Shown here: positions 1-9,045 of the stretch, piece after piece
Layout: every line of letters begins with the position of its first letter
Position numbering within the stretch: the first letter of the stretch is position 1
NCBI RefSeq assembly: GCF_012910705.2
Contig: NZ_WTVG02000040.1
Span: forward strand, 1,178,001 to 1,242,000
Source of the DNA: Aromatoleum anaerobium
GTDB lineage: Bacteria > Pseudomonadota > Gammaproteobacteria > Burkholderiales > Rhodocyclaceae
Reading direction: 5' to 3'
Length of the DNA stretch: 64,000 nucleotides
Position numbers and translations under genes: made by a program
Notes under the pieces: model-generated
Databases searched by the model: none
Seen by the model: only the letters and a program-made list of their open reading frames with translations
What the model was told of the DNA's origin: nothing

Positions 1-1313
1 ACGCCGCCGAATCCCCCGTTGCTCATCACCAGCACATGGTCCCCGGGCCGCGCCGCCGCCGCGACGTCGGCGACGAGCCGGTCGAGATCGTCGTACGTCG
101 CACCCCGCTCGCCGAGCGGCGCCAGCGCGCCGGCAGCGTCCCACCCGAGGCCGCTTGCGTAGCAATAGACGTGATCCGCCTGCGCGAGGCTCTCCGGCAG
201 CCGGTCCTTCATGACGCCCAGCTTCATCGTGTTGGAGCGCGGCTCGAGCACCGCCAGGATGCGGCCCGCGGGTTCGCGCCGGCGCAGGCCTTCGACGGTC
301 AGCGCGATCGCGGTCGGGTGGTGGGCGAAGTCGTCGTACACGGTGACGCCGCGGACCTTTCCGCGCACTTCCATGCGGCGCTTGATTCCCGTGAAACCGG
401 CCAGGCTCGCGATCGCCTGCGCCGGCGGCACGCCGACATGGCGGGCTGCGGCAATCGCCGCGAGCGCATTGCTGCGGTTGTGGCTGCCGCTCATCGGCAT
501 CGCCACACTGCCGGCGATTTCGTCGCGCAAACGGAATACCGCCTCGCTCTCCTCCGTGCCCGCTGCCGCCGACCATTGCGCCCCGTCGCCGAACCATTCG
601 AGCTCGGACCAGCAACCGCGCGCCACCACCCGCTTCAGGCTCTCCTCGGCGGCGTTCGCAATGATCCGGCCCGACGCCGGAATCGTGCGCACGAGATGAT
701 GGAATTGCGTTTCGATCGCGGCCAGATCGCTGAAGATATCGGCGTGATCGAACTCGAGGTTGTTCAGGATCGCGGTGCGCGGGCGGTAATGGACGAACTT
801 CGACCGCTTGTCGCAGAACGCCGTGTCGTATTCGTCGGCCTCGATGACGAAGAACGGGGAATCGGTCAGGCGCGCCGAAACGCCGAAATTGCCCGGCACG
901 CCGCCGACGAGGAAACCGGGCGCGAGACCGGCGTCCTCGAGCATCCACGCGAGCATCGACGTCGTCGTCGTCTTGCCGTGCGTCCCGGCGACCGCGAGCA
1001 CCCAGCGCCCCTGCAGCACGTTCTCGGCCAGCCACTGCGGCCCGGACACGTACGGCAGGCCGCGGTCGAGAATCGCCTCGAGCAGCGGATTGCCGCGCGA
1101 TACCGCGTTGCCGATGACGTAGACGTCCGGCGCGAGATCGACCTGCGCCGCGTCGTAGCCTTCGGTCAGGCCGATGCCCTGGGCCTCGAGCTGAGTGCTC
1201 ATCGGCGGATAGACGTTCGCGTCGCAGCCGGTGACGGTGTGACCTGCCGAGCGGGCCAGCAGCGCAACGCCTCCCATGAAGGTGCCGCAGATGCCGAGAA
1301 TGTGGATGTGCAT
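1..1313 (-). CDS. mpl: UDP-N-acetylmuramate:L-alanyl-gamma-D-glutamyl-meso-diaminopimelate ligase (3' end outside window)
   Basis: Cytoplasmic Mur-ligase family enzyme that reattaches recycled tripeptide to UDP-MurNAc in peptidoglycan recycling. Reading the minus strand from the ATG at 1313 gives MHIHILGICGTFMGG, the Mpl-type N-terminal nucleotide-binding loop, followed about 105 residues in by the Mur-ligase ATP site AGTHGKTTTTSM, then EADEYDTAFCDKRSKF and the HNRSNALAAIAAA segment. The MHIHILGICGTFMGG start and the EADEYDTAF stretch separate Mpl from MurC. About 437 codons are inside the window and the gene runs off the left edge; the family is about 450-460 residues, so only the C-terminal tip is missing. 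It is divergent from the gene at 1411. Confidence 0.95.
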   Translation of the reverse strand, partial: MHIHILGICGTFMGGVALLARSAGHTVTGCDANVYPPMSTQLEAQGIGLTEGYDAAQVDLAPDVYVIGNAVSRGNPLLEAILDRGLPYVSGPQWLAENVLQGRWVLAVAGTHGKTTTTSMLAWMLEDAGLAPGFLVGGVPGNFGVSARLTDSPFFVIEADEYDTAFCDKRSKFVHYRPRTAILNNLEFDHADIFSDLAAIETQFHHLVRTIPASGRIIANAAEESLKRVVARGCWSELEWFGDGAQWSAAAGTEESEAVFRLRDEIAGSVAMPMSGSHNRSNALAAIAAARHVGVPPAQAIASLAGFTGIKRRMEVRGKVRGVTVYDDFAHHPTAIALTVEGLRRREPAGRILAVLEPRSNTMKLGVMKDRLPESLAQADHVYCYASGLGWDAAGALAPLGERGATYDDLDRLVADVAAAARPGDHVLVMSNGGFGG

Positions 1314-1362
1314 GAAAACTCCGGGAGCCGGGCGGCGTCTCAGGGTGATTGAAACCCGCCCG

Positions 1363-1385
1363 TGTAGAATGGGCGGCATTCTACA
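1363..1385. promoter_or_regulatory. 23-bp perfect inverted repeat between mpl and the divergent gene
   Basis: Nine-base arms TGTAGAATG and CATTCTACA are separated by GGCGG in the 97-bp intergenic region between divergent mpl and the gene at 1411. A perfect 9+9 repeat in a divergent promoter region could be an operator or part of overlapping -10 regions (TAGAAT lies inside it). No regulator can be named. Confidence 0.4.
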
Positions 1386-1410
1386 TCGACCGTCTGCCGG
1401 ACTCGCGACC

Positions 1411-2013
1411 ATGACTTCCCGCGCGAATGCTTCCCGAAGCGGCAACCTGCGGCGCGGAGTTGCCGCGCTCGCCGCACGCATGATGGCCGAGGACGGCATC
1501 AGCGACTTCGGCTTCGCAAAACGCAAGGCAGCCCGCCAGCTTGGCATCTCCGAGTCCGAAGCGCTGCCCAACAACGCCGAGATCGAAGCCGAGCTGCGCG
1601 CGTGGCAGGCCCTGTACCAGGACGAAGAGCAGGCCGAGCGCCTGCTCGAAATGCGCTGCGCGGCGATCGAGGTGATGCGCCTGCTGGGCGAGTTCCGCCC
1701 CTACCTCACGGGCGGCGTGCTCGACGGCACCGCCGGGCGCTACACCGAAGTCGACATCGAGCTGTATCCCGAAAGCGCCAAGGACGTCGAGATCTTCTTC
1801 CTCAACCACGACATCGGCTACGAACACCGCGAACCCCGGCGCGGCGCCGCGAATGCTCCGGAAGCGATCCTGAGCTTCGACTGGGATCACGTGCCGATCA
1901 GGCTTTCGCTCTACACCGCTCAGGCCGAGCGCGTCAGCCGCCGCAACATCGAGCGCGCACGCCTGCCGGCGGTCGAAGCGCTCGTTCAGGCAAGCGAAGG
2001 CGGGGGCGCATGA
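1411..2013 (+). CDS. Conserved hypothetical protein with nucleotidyltransferase-like signature
   Basis: 200-residue protein; the reading frame is open further upstream, but the ATG at 1411 (MTSRANASRSG) keeps the start clear of divergent mpl. The N-terminal half is helical and charged. The middle contains RPYLTGGVLDGTAGRYTEVD, reminiscent of the glycine-rich loop plus acidic residue (G-[GS]-x9-[DE]-x-[DE]) of minimal nucleotidyltransferases, with a second acidic strand IELYPESAKDVEIF. I do not recognise a named family. The stop overlaps the start of the thioredoxin-like gene by 4 bp (ATGA), so the two are probably co-translated. Confidence 0.7.
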   Translation: MTSRANASRSGNLRRGVAALAARMMAEDGISDFGFAKRKAARQLGISESEALPNNAEIEAELRAWQALYQDEEQAERLLEMRCAAIEVMRLLGEFRPYLTGGVLDGTAGRYTEVDIELYPESAKDVEIFFLNHDIGYEHREPRRGAANAPEAILSFDWDHVPIRLSLYTAQAERVSRRNIERARLPAVEALVQASEGGGA

Positions 2014-2558
2014 AGCGGGCCGGCGCGCGTCACCTCATCGTCGTCGCCGTTGCGGTGCTCGCCGCGGTGGCCGGCTTCCTGGTTTCCCGCGGCACATCCG
2101 ATCCGGCCCCCGCCGCGCACGTCGATCCGGCGGCCGGGAACGCGATTCTCGCGCTGGCGCTGCCCGATTCGCACGGCCAACTGCAGGCGCTGCAGCAATG
2201 GCGCGGCCGGGTGCTGGTGGTCAACTTCTGGGCGACATGGTGCCCGCCATGCCTGACCGAAATCCCGGATTTTGCCGCGGTCAGCCGCGGCTTCGCCGAT
2301 TCCCCGGTCCAGTTCGTCGGCCTCGGCATCGACAAGGCCGAGAGCGTGCGAAAGTTCGGCGCGGAGCACGACGTCCCGTATCCGCTCTTGATCGGCACGC
2401 CGCAAACGCTGGAGCTGACCAGCGCGCTCGGAAACGCCGTGCAGGCGCTGCCCTACACGATCATCTTCGACCGCGCCGGGAAGATCGCACACATCAAGCT
2501 CGGCACCTTGAATCGCACTGAACTAGAAGGCAAAATCCGCGCACTCCTCGGGCAGTAA
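2010..2558 (+). CDS. TlpA/ResA-like membrane-anchored thiol-disulfide oxidoreductase
   Basis: 182-residue protein with an uncleaved N-terminal signal anchor (residues about 8-26, hydrophobic, preceded by MKRAGARH) and one thioredoxin fold facing the periplasm. The active site is WCPPC in [17 protein letters not shown]; the cis-Pro loop is [14 protein letters not shown]. This arrangement is that of TlpA/ResA/CcmG proteins that reduce disulfides in the periplasm, often for cytochrome c maturation; the exact substrate cannot be told here. It overlaps the upstream gene by 4 bp and is followed by aroQ after 62 bp. Confidence 0.9.
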   Translation: MKRAGARHLIVVAVAVLAAVAGFLVSRGTSDPAPAAHVDPAAGNAILALALPDSHGQLQALQQWRGRVLVVNFWATWCPPCLTEIPDFAAVSRGFADSPVQFVGLGIDKAESVRKFGAEHDVPYPLLIGTPQTLELTSALGNAVQALPYTIIFDRAGKIAHIKLGTLNRTELEGKIRALLGQ

Positions 2559-2620
2559 TTCACGGCGCCGCGCCGCGAGGCACTGGACAAAATGCGGCTA
2601 AGTGCGGCAAACTTGCCGGC

Positions 2621-3112
2621 ATGACGCGCCAAAAACGCAGTAAAAACCCAGACGCGGCGCCCCCGCCGCAACCCCGGATCCTGGTCCTGCACGGGCCGAA
2701 TCTCAACCTTCTCGGCACCCGCGAGCCGGATGTCTACGGCCGCACGACGCTTGCCGACATCCATTCCGCGATGGAAGCCCGCGGGCGCGCCGAAGGCGTG
2801 CTGGTCGAGTCGTTCCAGAGCAACCACGAAGGCCAGCTGATCGACCGGGTACAGGCGGCTCCGCTGGAAGAAATCAGCTTCATCATCCTCAATCCGGCCG
2901 CTTACGCTCATACCAGCGTCGCGCTGCGCGACGCCCTCCTCGCGGTCGCGATCCCGTACGTCGAGGTGCATCTTTCCAACATTCATGCCCGGGACGCCTT
3001 CCGGCATCACTCCTATTTTTCCGACTGTGCAGCCGGCGTGATCTGCGGACTGGGCCCGTACGGCTACCTGGCCGCGCTCGAATACGCGCTCTCGCAGCTG
3101 CGGAAACCCTGA
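2621..3112 (+). CDS. aroQ: 3-dehydroquinate dehydratase, type II
   Basis: Catalyses dehydration of 3-dehydroquinate to 3-dehydroshikimate in the shikimate pathway (cytoplasm, dodecamer in the family). The 163 residues include the hallmark [18 protein letters not shown] (catalytic Arg/Tyr loop), [32 protein letters not shown] and [19 protein letters not shown] with the catalytic His. An N-terminal extension of about 18 residues (Lys/Pro-rich) precedes the usual start; a later start is not available as ATG before the core, so the extension may be real. It stands just before accB, a linkage common in proteobacteria. Confidence 0.97.
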   Translation: MTRQKRSKNPDAAPPPQPRILVLHGPNLNLLGTREPDVYGRTTLADIHSAMEARGRAEGVLVESFQSNHEGQLIDRVQAAPLEEISFIILNPAAYAHTSVALRDALLAVAIPYVEVHLSNIHARDAFRHHSYFSDCAAGVICGLGPYGYLAALEYALSQLRKP

Positions 3113-3163
3113 CACCAAACCCCCCGGGCGCCCCGTGCGGCGGCGCCCCGCTCGGAGAACAGC

Positions 3164-3619
3164 ATGGATCTGCGCAAGCTGAAGAAGTTGATCGACCTCG
3201 TCCAGGAGTCGGGCATTTCCGAACTGGAAGTCACCGAGGGCGAAGAGAAGGTCCGTATCGCCAAACACAGCACCGCCCCCGTTTCGAACTACCTCACGCA
3301 GATGCCGGCGAGCGTGCCGCAATTTACGGCGCCTGCGCCGGCCCCGGCGGTCGTGCTCACACCGCCCGTCGATGACGTACCCGAAGGCATGGTCGTGAAA
3401 TCGCCGATGGTCGGCACGTTCTATCGCGCCTCGGCGCCGGGCGCGAAACCGCTCGTCGATGTCGGCCAGAGCGTCGCAGTCGGCGACCGCCTGTGCATCA
3501 TCGAAGCGATGAAGCTGATGAACGAGATCGAATCCGAGTTCGCCGGCACGGTGAAAGCAGTCCTCGTCGAAAACGGCCAGCCGGTCGAATACGGCCAGCC
3601 GCTGTTCATCATCGCCTGA
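3164..3619 (+). CDS. accB: Biotin carboxyl carrier protein of acetyl-CoA carboxylase
   Basis: 151 residues: an N-terminal segment starting [17 protein letters not shown] typical of AccB, an Ala/Pro linker (about residues 45-70), and a C-terminal biotinyl domain with the acceptor lysine in [10 protein letters not shown] and the thumb-containing [13 protein letters not shown] strand. The start has a good ribosome site (GGAGAAC). It carries biotin between biotin carboxylase and the carboxyltransferase for malonyl-CoA synthesis. accC starts 8 bp downstream of its stop, so the pair is an operon. Confidence 0.98.
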   Translation: MDLRKLKKLIDLVQESGISELEVTEGEEKVRIAKHSTAPVSNYLTQMPASVPQFTAPAPAPAVVLTPPVDDVPEGMVVKSPMVGTFYRASAPGAKPLVDVGQSVAVGDRLCIIEAMKLMNEIESEFAGTVKAVLVENGQPVEYGQPLFIIA

Positions 3620-3627
3620 ACGCCCTC

Positions 3628-4992
3628 ATGTTCGAAAAGATACTGATCGCCAACCGTGGGGAAATCGCGCTGCGCGTGCTGCGCGCGTGCCGTGAGCTGG
3701 GCATCCGCACCGTCGCGGTGCACTCGGTCGCGGACACCGAAGCGAAATACGTCAAGCTCGCCGACGAGTCGGTGTGCATCGGCCCGGCGCAATCGGCACA
3801 GAGCTACCTGAACGTCCCCGCGATCATCTCCGCGGCCGAGGTCACCGACGCCGAAGCCATCCACCCGGGCTACGGTTTCCTGTCCGAGAACGCCGACTTC
3901 GCCGAACGCGTCGAGCAGTCCGGCTTCGTCTTCATCGGCCCGCGTTCCGACACGATCCGGCTGATGGGCGACAAGGTCAGCGCCAAGGATGCGATGAAGG
4001 CCGCGGGCGTGCCGTGCGTGCCGGGTTCGGAGGGTGCACTGCCCGAAGAACCGAAAGAGATCGTCAAGATCGCCCGCGCCGTCGGCTACCCCGTCATCAT
4101 CAAGGCGGCCGGCGGCGGCGGCGGTCGCGGGATGCGCGTCGTGCACACCGAGGCGGCGCTGCTCAACGCGGTCGCGACGACCCGCGCCGAAGCCGACGCG
4201 GCGTTCGGCAACCCGGTCGTCTACATGGAAAAATTCCTCGAGAACCCGCGCCACGTCGAGATCCAGGTGCTCGCCGACGAGCACGGCAACGCGGTCTATC
4301 TCGGCGAACGCGACTGCTCGATGCAGCGCCGCCACCAGAAAGTCATCGAGGAAGCCCCGGCGCCGGGCATCGACCGCAAAGCCATCGCGAAAGTCGGCGA
4401 GCGCTGCGCCGAGGCCTGCCGCACGATCGGTTACCGCGGCGCAGGCACGTTCGAGTTCCTGTACGAGAACGGCGAGTTCTATTTCATCGAGATGAACACG
4501 CGCGTGCAGGTCGAACATCCCGTCACCGAGATGATCACCGGGATCGACATCGTGCAGGCGCAGATCCGCATCGCGACCGGCGAAAAGCTGTGGTTCCGCC
4601 AGCGCCACATCGAGTTCCGCGGCCACGCGATCGAGTGCCGCATCAACGCCGAGGACCCGTTCAAATTCACCCCCTGCCCGGGGAAGATCACGAACTGGCA
4701 CATGCCGGGCGGCCCCGGCATCCGCGTCGATTCGCACGTCTATAACGGCTACACGATCCCCTCGCATTACGATTCGATGATCGGCAAGCTGATCGCGTAC
4801 GGCGACACGCGCGAGCAGGCGATCCGGCGCATGCGGATCGCGCTGTCGGAGATGGCGGTCGAAGGCATCAAGACGAACGTGCCGCTGCACCAGGAGCTGA
4901 TGCTCGATGCGCGTTTCGTCGAGGGCGGCACGAGCATCCACTACCTGGAACACAAGCTCGCCGAACGCAATGAAGTCAAGAACCTTGCCTGA
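3628..4992 (+). CDS. accC: Biotin carboxylase subunit of acetyl-CoA carboxylase
   Basis: 454 residues starting [17 protein letters not shown], the normal AccC N-terminus, so the ATG at 3628 is preferred over in-frame upstream codons inside accB. ATP-grasp features: the glycine-rich loop [12 protein letters not shown], the [17 protein letters not shown] strand, [19 protein letters not shown], and the metal-binding [14 protein letters not shown]. It carboxylates biotin on AccB using ATP and bicarbonate. Length matches the family (about 450). The stop precedes the prmA start by 22 bp. Confidence 0.98.
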   Translation: MFEKILIANRGEIALRVLRACRELGIRTVAVHSVADTEAKYVKLADESVCIGPAQSAQSYLNVPAIISAAEVTDAEAIHPGYGFLSENADFAERVEQSGFVFIGPRSDTIRLMGDKVSAKDAMKAAGVPCVPGSEGALPEEPKEIVKIARAVGYPVIIKAAGGGGGRGMRVVHTEAALLNAVATTRAEADAAFGNPVVYMEKFLENPRHVEIQVLADEHGNAVYLGERDCSMQRRHQKVIEEAPAPGIDRKAIAKVGERCAEACRTIGYRGAGTFEFLYENGEFYFIEMNTRVQVEHPVTEMITGIDIVQAQIRIATGEKLWFRQRHIEFRGHAIECRINAEDPFKFTPCPGKITNWHMPGGPGIRVDSHVYNGYTIPSHYDSMIGKLIAYGDTREQAIRRMRIALSEMAVEGIKTNVPLHQELMLDARFVEGGTSIHYLEHKLAERNEVKNLA

Positions 4993-5014
4993 CCAGGCCG
5001 CGGACGCGCACATC

Positions 5015-5920
5015 ATGTGGATCTCGGTAACCCTGCAAGCCGAAGCGCACAAGGCCGAAGCGCTGTCCGAGGCGCTGATGGACGCCGGCGCGCTGTCGAT
5101 CAGCATCGAGGACGCCGACGCCGGCACCGACGCCGAGAAGCCGCAGTTCGGCGAGCCCGGCCATCATCCGGTCGGGCTGTGGGATCACAGCCGGGTCATC
5201 GCGCTGTTCGACGCGGACGCCGACCTCACCGTCGCGCTGGCCCGCGCGGCGGCCGATGCCGGCTTCGATGCGGTGCCGCCTTTCACGCTCGAAGAGATCG
5301 CCGAGCAGAACTGGGTGCAGCTCACCCAGAGCCAGTTCGAGCCGATCCGCATCACCGAGCGAATGTGGATCGTGCCGTCGTGGCACGCCGCGCCCGACCC
5401 GGCGGCGATCAACATCGAGCTCGATCCCGGCATGGCTTTCGGCACCGGCTCGCATCCGACGACGCGGCTGTGCCTCGAATGGCTGTGCGACACGGTGCAG
5501 CCGGGCGACAGCGTGCTCGACTACGGCTGCGGCTCCGGCATCCTCGGTATCGCCGCGGCGCGCCTCGGCGCCGATGATGTGCTCGGCGTCGACATCGACG
5601 ACAAGGCGCTCGACGCCGCGCGCGACAACGCCGGGCGCAACCACGTCACGCTGCGGCTGCAGCATTCCCGCCAGCCGCTCGACGCGCGCTTCGACGTCGT
5701 CGTCGCCAACATCCTGACCAACCCGCTGTGCGTGCTGGCACCGCTGCTCGCCGCCCGGGTCGCACCCGGCGGCAGGATCGCCCTGTCCGGCGTGCTCGAA
5801 ACCCAGACCGAACAGGTGATCGCGGCGTACGCGCCGTTCCTGCCGCTGCGCGTCGGCGCGCTACACGAAGGCTGGGCGCGGCTCGAGGGCGGCTCTCCGC
5901 GACAAACCGGGAGCCAGTGA
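5015..5920 (+). CDS. prmA: Ribosomal protein L11 methyltransferase
   Basis: 301-residue SAM-dependent methyltransferase that trimethylates ribosomal protein L11. The start chosen is the ATG giving MWISVTLQAEAHKAE, the usual PrmA start. Key segments: DPGMAFGTGSHPTTRLCLEWL, the SAM loop VLDYGCGSGILGIAAARLGA, DIDDKALDAARDNA and the NPPY-type motif VVANILTNPL. It follows accC, and its TGA overlaps the ATG of the next gene (TGATG), so translation is likely coupled. Confidence 0.97.
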   Translation: MWISVTLQAEAHKAEALSEALMDAGALSISIEDADAGTDAEKPQFGEPGHHPVGLWDHSRVIALFDADADLTVALARAAADAGFDAVPPFTLEEIAEQNWVQLTQSQFEPIRITERMWIVPSWHAAPDPAAINIELDPGMAFGTGSHPTTRLCLEWLCDTVQPGDSVLDYGCGSGILGIAAARLGADDVLGVDIDDKALDAARDNAGRNHVTLRLQHSRQPLDARFDVVVANILTNPLCVLAPLLAARVAPGGRIALSGVLETQTEQVIAAYAPFLPLRVGALHEGWARLEGGSPRQTGSQ

Positions 5921-7302
5921 TGTTCGCGCGCTGCCCGGCCTGCCAGACGGTATTCCGGGTACAGCCGGAGCAGCTGCGCGCGCATCAGGGCGAGGTCCGC
6001 TGCGGACGCTGCTACGCGTCGTTCAACGCGCTCGATCGCGTGCTGCACGTCGCGCCCGCAGCACCGGCACCCGCCCCACCCGTACCCCAACCGCCCGCTG
6101 CCGCAGCGCCCGCGCCCGAACCGGTTGCAGACCGCGGCGACCGCTTCTTCATCCTCGACGACCCGCCGGCGCGCGCAACGGTGACACAGCACGTCGCCTT
6201 TCCGTCGGCTGATGACCGAACAGGAACCGGAACCGAGCCGGGTTCCGCCCCGGGGCGGAATGCTGAAATCAAAATCCCGCAGTTCGACGATTTCAGCGAC
6301 AGCCTGGATTTCGAGATCCAGGAAACTTTCGTGACCTCCCGCCCCCCCGCCGCGCAGTCGCCCGTACATTCCGCGCAAGCGTGGTCCCGGCAGGGCGGTT
6401 ACGAGGCGTTTGACGCGTTTGACAAGTTCGTCGACCGCCCGCAGCCCCCGTTCGACGCCCCCGGCGACGGAGACCGGGGCGAGTCTGAAGGCGCTGCGAC
6501 ATTCATCCCGGAGCCGTTCGAACCACGGGATCACCGCGAGCCCGTCCTGCCGCGCGACGGGCATCTTCCCATCGCAATGGGCGACACGGCCGCCGAAGAT
6601 GGCCCCCTGCCGCCGATCCGGCGGGTGCGCACCGTCAGCATCGCGCCGAAACCGCTGGACGCTCCGGCTGCGCCCGCAAGCGCGACGCTACCGGCGCACC
6701 AGGATGACGATGACGAACCGCCGTCCGGACACGCTTCCTCCCGCGCCCGGGCAGCCAATGAGGCGGACGACCGCGCGCATCTCGACGCCACCTACGGCGC
6801 GCCGGCTTCGTCCGGCAAGCGCTGGCTGCCCGGCTTGGGAGTCGGCATCCTGCTGGGGGCGCTGGCGGTGCAGAGCGTGTTTGTCTTCCGGGACGACATC
6901 ACCCGCAAGTGGCCGCAGTTGCGCCCGGCCTATCTCTCCGCGTGCGCGCCCCTGAAATGCACGCTGCCGCTGCCGCGCGTCGCCGGCGCGATCAGCATTG
7001 AAGCCTCGGCGCTGCAATCCGAGCCCGGCCGCGCCGCGCGCTTTGTGCTGAACGCGACGATCCGCAACCGCGCCCCCCACCCTCAGGCCTATCCGCATCT
7101 CGAACTGACGCTGACCGACGTCCAGGACCAGCCGCTGGTGCGCCGCGTGCTGGGGCCGGCGCAGTGGCTCCCCGCCGGCCTCCTCGAACAGGGAGGCGCC
7201 GAACAAAAATTCGACGCCGGACGCGACATCGTCGTGCAATTGCCGTTCGAGGCACCGGGCGTCGAGGCCACCGGCTACCGGGTCTATGCTTTCTATCCGT
7301 GA
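5920..7302 (+). CDS. MJ0042-type zinc-ribbon membrane protein with DUF3426 domain
   Basis: 460 residues. The first about 40 residues form a zinc ribbon: MFARCPACQTVFRVQPEQL then VRCGRCYASFNALDRV (CPxC...CGxC). A long proline/alanine-rich, acidic and poorly structured middle (about residues 45-300) leads to one membrane segment (WLPGLGVGILLGALAVQSVFVF) and a periplasmic DUF3426 domain of about 140 residues. The family commonly follows prmA in betaproteobacteria; the role is unknown. The ATG overlaps the prmA stop. Confidence 0.9.
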   Translation: MFARCPACQTVFRVQPEQLRAHQGEVRCGRCYASFNALDRVLHVAPAAPAPAPPVPQPPAAAAPAPEPVADRGDRFFILDDPPARATVTQHVAFPSADDRTGTGTEPGSAPGRNAEIKIPQFDDFSDSLDFEIQETFVTSRPPAAQSPVHSAQAWSRQGGYEAFDAFDKFVDRPQPPFDAPGDGDRGESEGAATFIPEPFEPRDHREPVLPRDGHLPIAMGDTAAEDGPLPPIRRVRTVSIAPKPLDAPAAPASATLPAHQDDDDEPPSGHASSRARAANEADDRAHLDATYGAPASSGKRWLPGLGVGILLGALAVQSVFVFRDDITRKWPQLRPAYLSACAPLKCTLPLPRVAGAISIEASALQSEPGRAARFVLNATIRNRAPHPQAYPHLELTLTDVQDQPLVRRVLGPAQWLPAGLLEQGGAEQKFDAGRDIVVQLPFEAPGVEATGYRVYAFYP

Positions 7303-7364
7303 ACCGGCCCGCCTGCACGCGCTCAGGCGGCGGCCAGGCCCGTCTCCGATAATCTGGAACCCCG

Positions 7365-7757
7365 ATGCAACATCGCTCCCCGGACACCCGCCAAAGCCCG
7401 TTCAAAGGCAAGACCGGCCTGTTGCGGATCTGGAACGCCTTGCGCTACTCGTTCGCCGGACTGCGCGCCGCGCTCGAACATGAAGACGCGTTTCGCCAGG
7501 AATGCGTGCTGGCCGCCGTGCTGGTCCCGCTCGCGCTCTTCATGCCGACCGGCGGTGCGGGCAAGGCGCTGCTCGTCGGCAGCGTGCTGCTGCTGCTGAT
7601 CGTCGAACTCGTCAACTCCGCGATCGAAGCGACCGTCGATCGCGTATCGCTGGAGCATCACCTGCTGGCCAAGCGAGCGAAAGACATCGGCAGCGCGGCA
7701 GTGCTGCTCGCGCTGGTCAATCTGGCGATGGTCTGGGGGCTGGTGATTTTCGGTTGA
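7365..7757 (+). CDS. dgkA: Diacylglycerol kinase, prokaryotic integral membrane type
   Basis: 130 residues with three predicted membrane helices (about 42-58, 62-80 and 108-128) in the inner membrane. The DgkA signature is clear: ELVNSAIEATVDRVSLEHHLLAKRAKDIGSAAV, here covering residues about 80-112, with the catalytic Glu/Asn/Lys set. It phosphorylates diacylglycerol to phosphatidic acid for lipid recycling. It lies 62 bp after the DUF3426 gene on the same strand. Confidence 0.96.
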   Translation: MQHRSPDTRQSPFKGKTGLLRIWNALRYSFAGLRAALEHEDAFRQECVLAAVLVPLALFMPTGGAGKALLVGSVLLLLIVELVNSAIEATVDRVSLEHHLLAKRAKDIGSAAVLLALVNLAMVWGLVIFG

Positions 7758-7909
7758 AGCCGCTCCTGGGCAAGGAGTGCGCGCGGCATGGCAGTGGCCA
7801 AGAGGCTGTTTGAGCGAAAGGTGGCGTGAGAAGAAACACCCGTGCTACAGGCGCCGGGCGCTTGCCACGCGGCGACAGCCACGGCCGGTTCTTCACCACG
7901 GCACTCGAC

Positions 7910-7941
7910 TTGATATGTTTTTAATATTAAAAACGTATCAA
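7910..7941. promoter_or_regulatory. 32-bp near-perfect palindrome, AT-rich, upstream of the nucleotidyltransferase-fold gene
   Basis: The central 18 bp GTTTTTAATATTAAAAAC (7917-7934) is a perfect palindrome; outer arms TTGATA and TATCAA extend it to 32 bp with one mismatched pair (T7916/G7935). A second small repeat, ATCAAT-n5-ATTGAT (7937-7953), overlaps its right edge. The AT-rich patch contrasts sharply with the surrounding DNA and sits about 75 bp before the ATG at 8017. It looks like an operator, probably of the downstream gene; a bidirectional terminator is the alternative. Confidence 0.55.
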
Positions 7942-8016
7942 TCAGATATTGATTCCATTGTTTTTTCAACGGTTTTCCTGCTATTTTGATTTTTACACTT
8001 TTACAGGAAAACGCTC

Positions 8017-9045
8017 ATGAAGGCGCTTGATCATCAGCAACAGCTCTTCATGGTCGAATCCGACCAACTTTACCGTACGTGGATCGAAGCGCTCAGGCAC
8101 GCCCGCTCCTATCGCTACGGCATGCGCTGGGTGTCGTCGAAAGGGCGGCAATACCTCGTGCGACGACACGACGCACGCGGCAATGGCAAGTCGCTCGGCC
8201 CACGCAACACCGAAACAGAAGCCACCTTTGCCGCGTTTGCCGAAGGCAAGGCGCGCGCCGATGCGCGTTTGCAGCAGTTGTCGCGACGCATGAAGGAACA
8301 GGCCCGGTTAAACAAGGCCGCCCGGCTGGGCCGGCTGCCGACCATCGTCGGCGAGGTATTGCTGGCACTGGCAGCCTCGAATGTGGCGCGGGATTTCTGC
8401 GTGGTCGGCACACACGCGATTCACGGTTACGAGGCCATGGCCGGTGTGCACTGCCAGATGGAGTTGCTGGCGTCGGGCGATGTGGACCTCCTTTACGACC
8501 CGCGTCGACGACTTGCCCTCGTGACGGACAAACTGGAGGGTCACGGCCTGCTGGGCCTGCTGCAGAAGGTCGACGCCAGCTTCGAAAGGCTGCCGGACAC
8601 CCGCTTTCGCGCTGCCAACAGCAATGGTTTCACGGTCGATCTCATCATCCCCGAACGCGAATTGCAGATCACGGAGGCCGTCACCTTCGGCGCCGACGAT
8701 CTCGTCGCGGTCGAAGTCCCCAACCTGCACTGGCTCGTCAATGCACCAAAGCTGGACGTGGTCGCCATCGCCGCCAATGGCGCACCGGTAATGATGCGCG
8801 TCCCCGACCCGCGCGCCTTCGCCCTGCACAAGGCCTGGCTATCGCAGCAACCGGACCGCGAACCGGTCAAGAAGCGCCGCGACCGTGCACAAGCCGTGAT
8901 GGTTGCGGCACTGGTGCAGACCCACCTGCCGGCGCTGCCCTTCGACACCGCCAGTCTCAAATTCTTCAGCGTCGACATGCTCGCCCGCGCGCGCAGCGCC
9001 ATCGAGCAGGATTCAGACATCCGACTACCTGGAATGGATTTTTAG
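8017..9045 (+). CDS. GSU2403-type nucleotidyltransferase-fold protein
   Basis: 342 residues. The first about 110 residues are basic and helical (SSKGRQYLVRR; KARADARLQQLSRRMKEQARLNKAARLGR). The second part resembles the GSU2403 nucleotidyltransferase-fold group: FCVVGTHAIHGYEAMAG, then SGDVDLLYDPRRRLALV with the acidic pair DVD, SFERLPDTRFRAANSNGFTVDLI, and VPDPRAFALHKAWLS near the end. Homologues often travel alone in accessory regions and are suspected toxin-like nucleotidyltransferases; I infer no specific target. Ribosome site AGGAAAA. The AT-rich leader with a palindrome suggests transfer. Confidence 0.75.
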   Translation: MKALDHQQQLFMVESDQLYRTWIEALRHARSYRYGMRWVSSKGRQYLVRRHDARGNGKSLGPRNTETEATFAAFAEGKARADARLQQLSRRMKEQARLNKAARLGRLPTIVGEVLLALAASNVARDFCVVGTHAIHGYEAMAGVHCQMELLASGDVDLLYDPRRRLALVTDKLEGHGLLGLLQKVDASFERLPDTRFRAANSNGFTVDLIIPERELQITEAVTFGADDLVAVEVPNLHWLVNAPKLDVVAIAANGAPVMMRVPDPRAFALHKAWLSQQPDREPVKKRRDRAQAVMVAALVQTHLPALPFDTASLKFFSVDMLARARSAIEQDSDIRLPGMDF

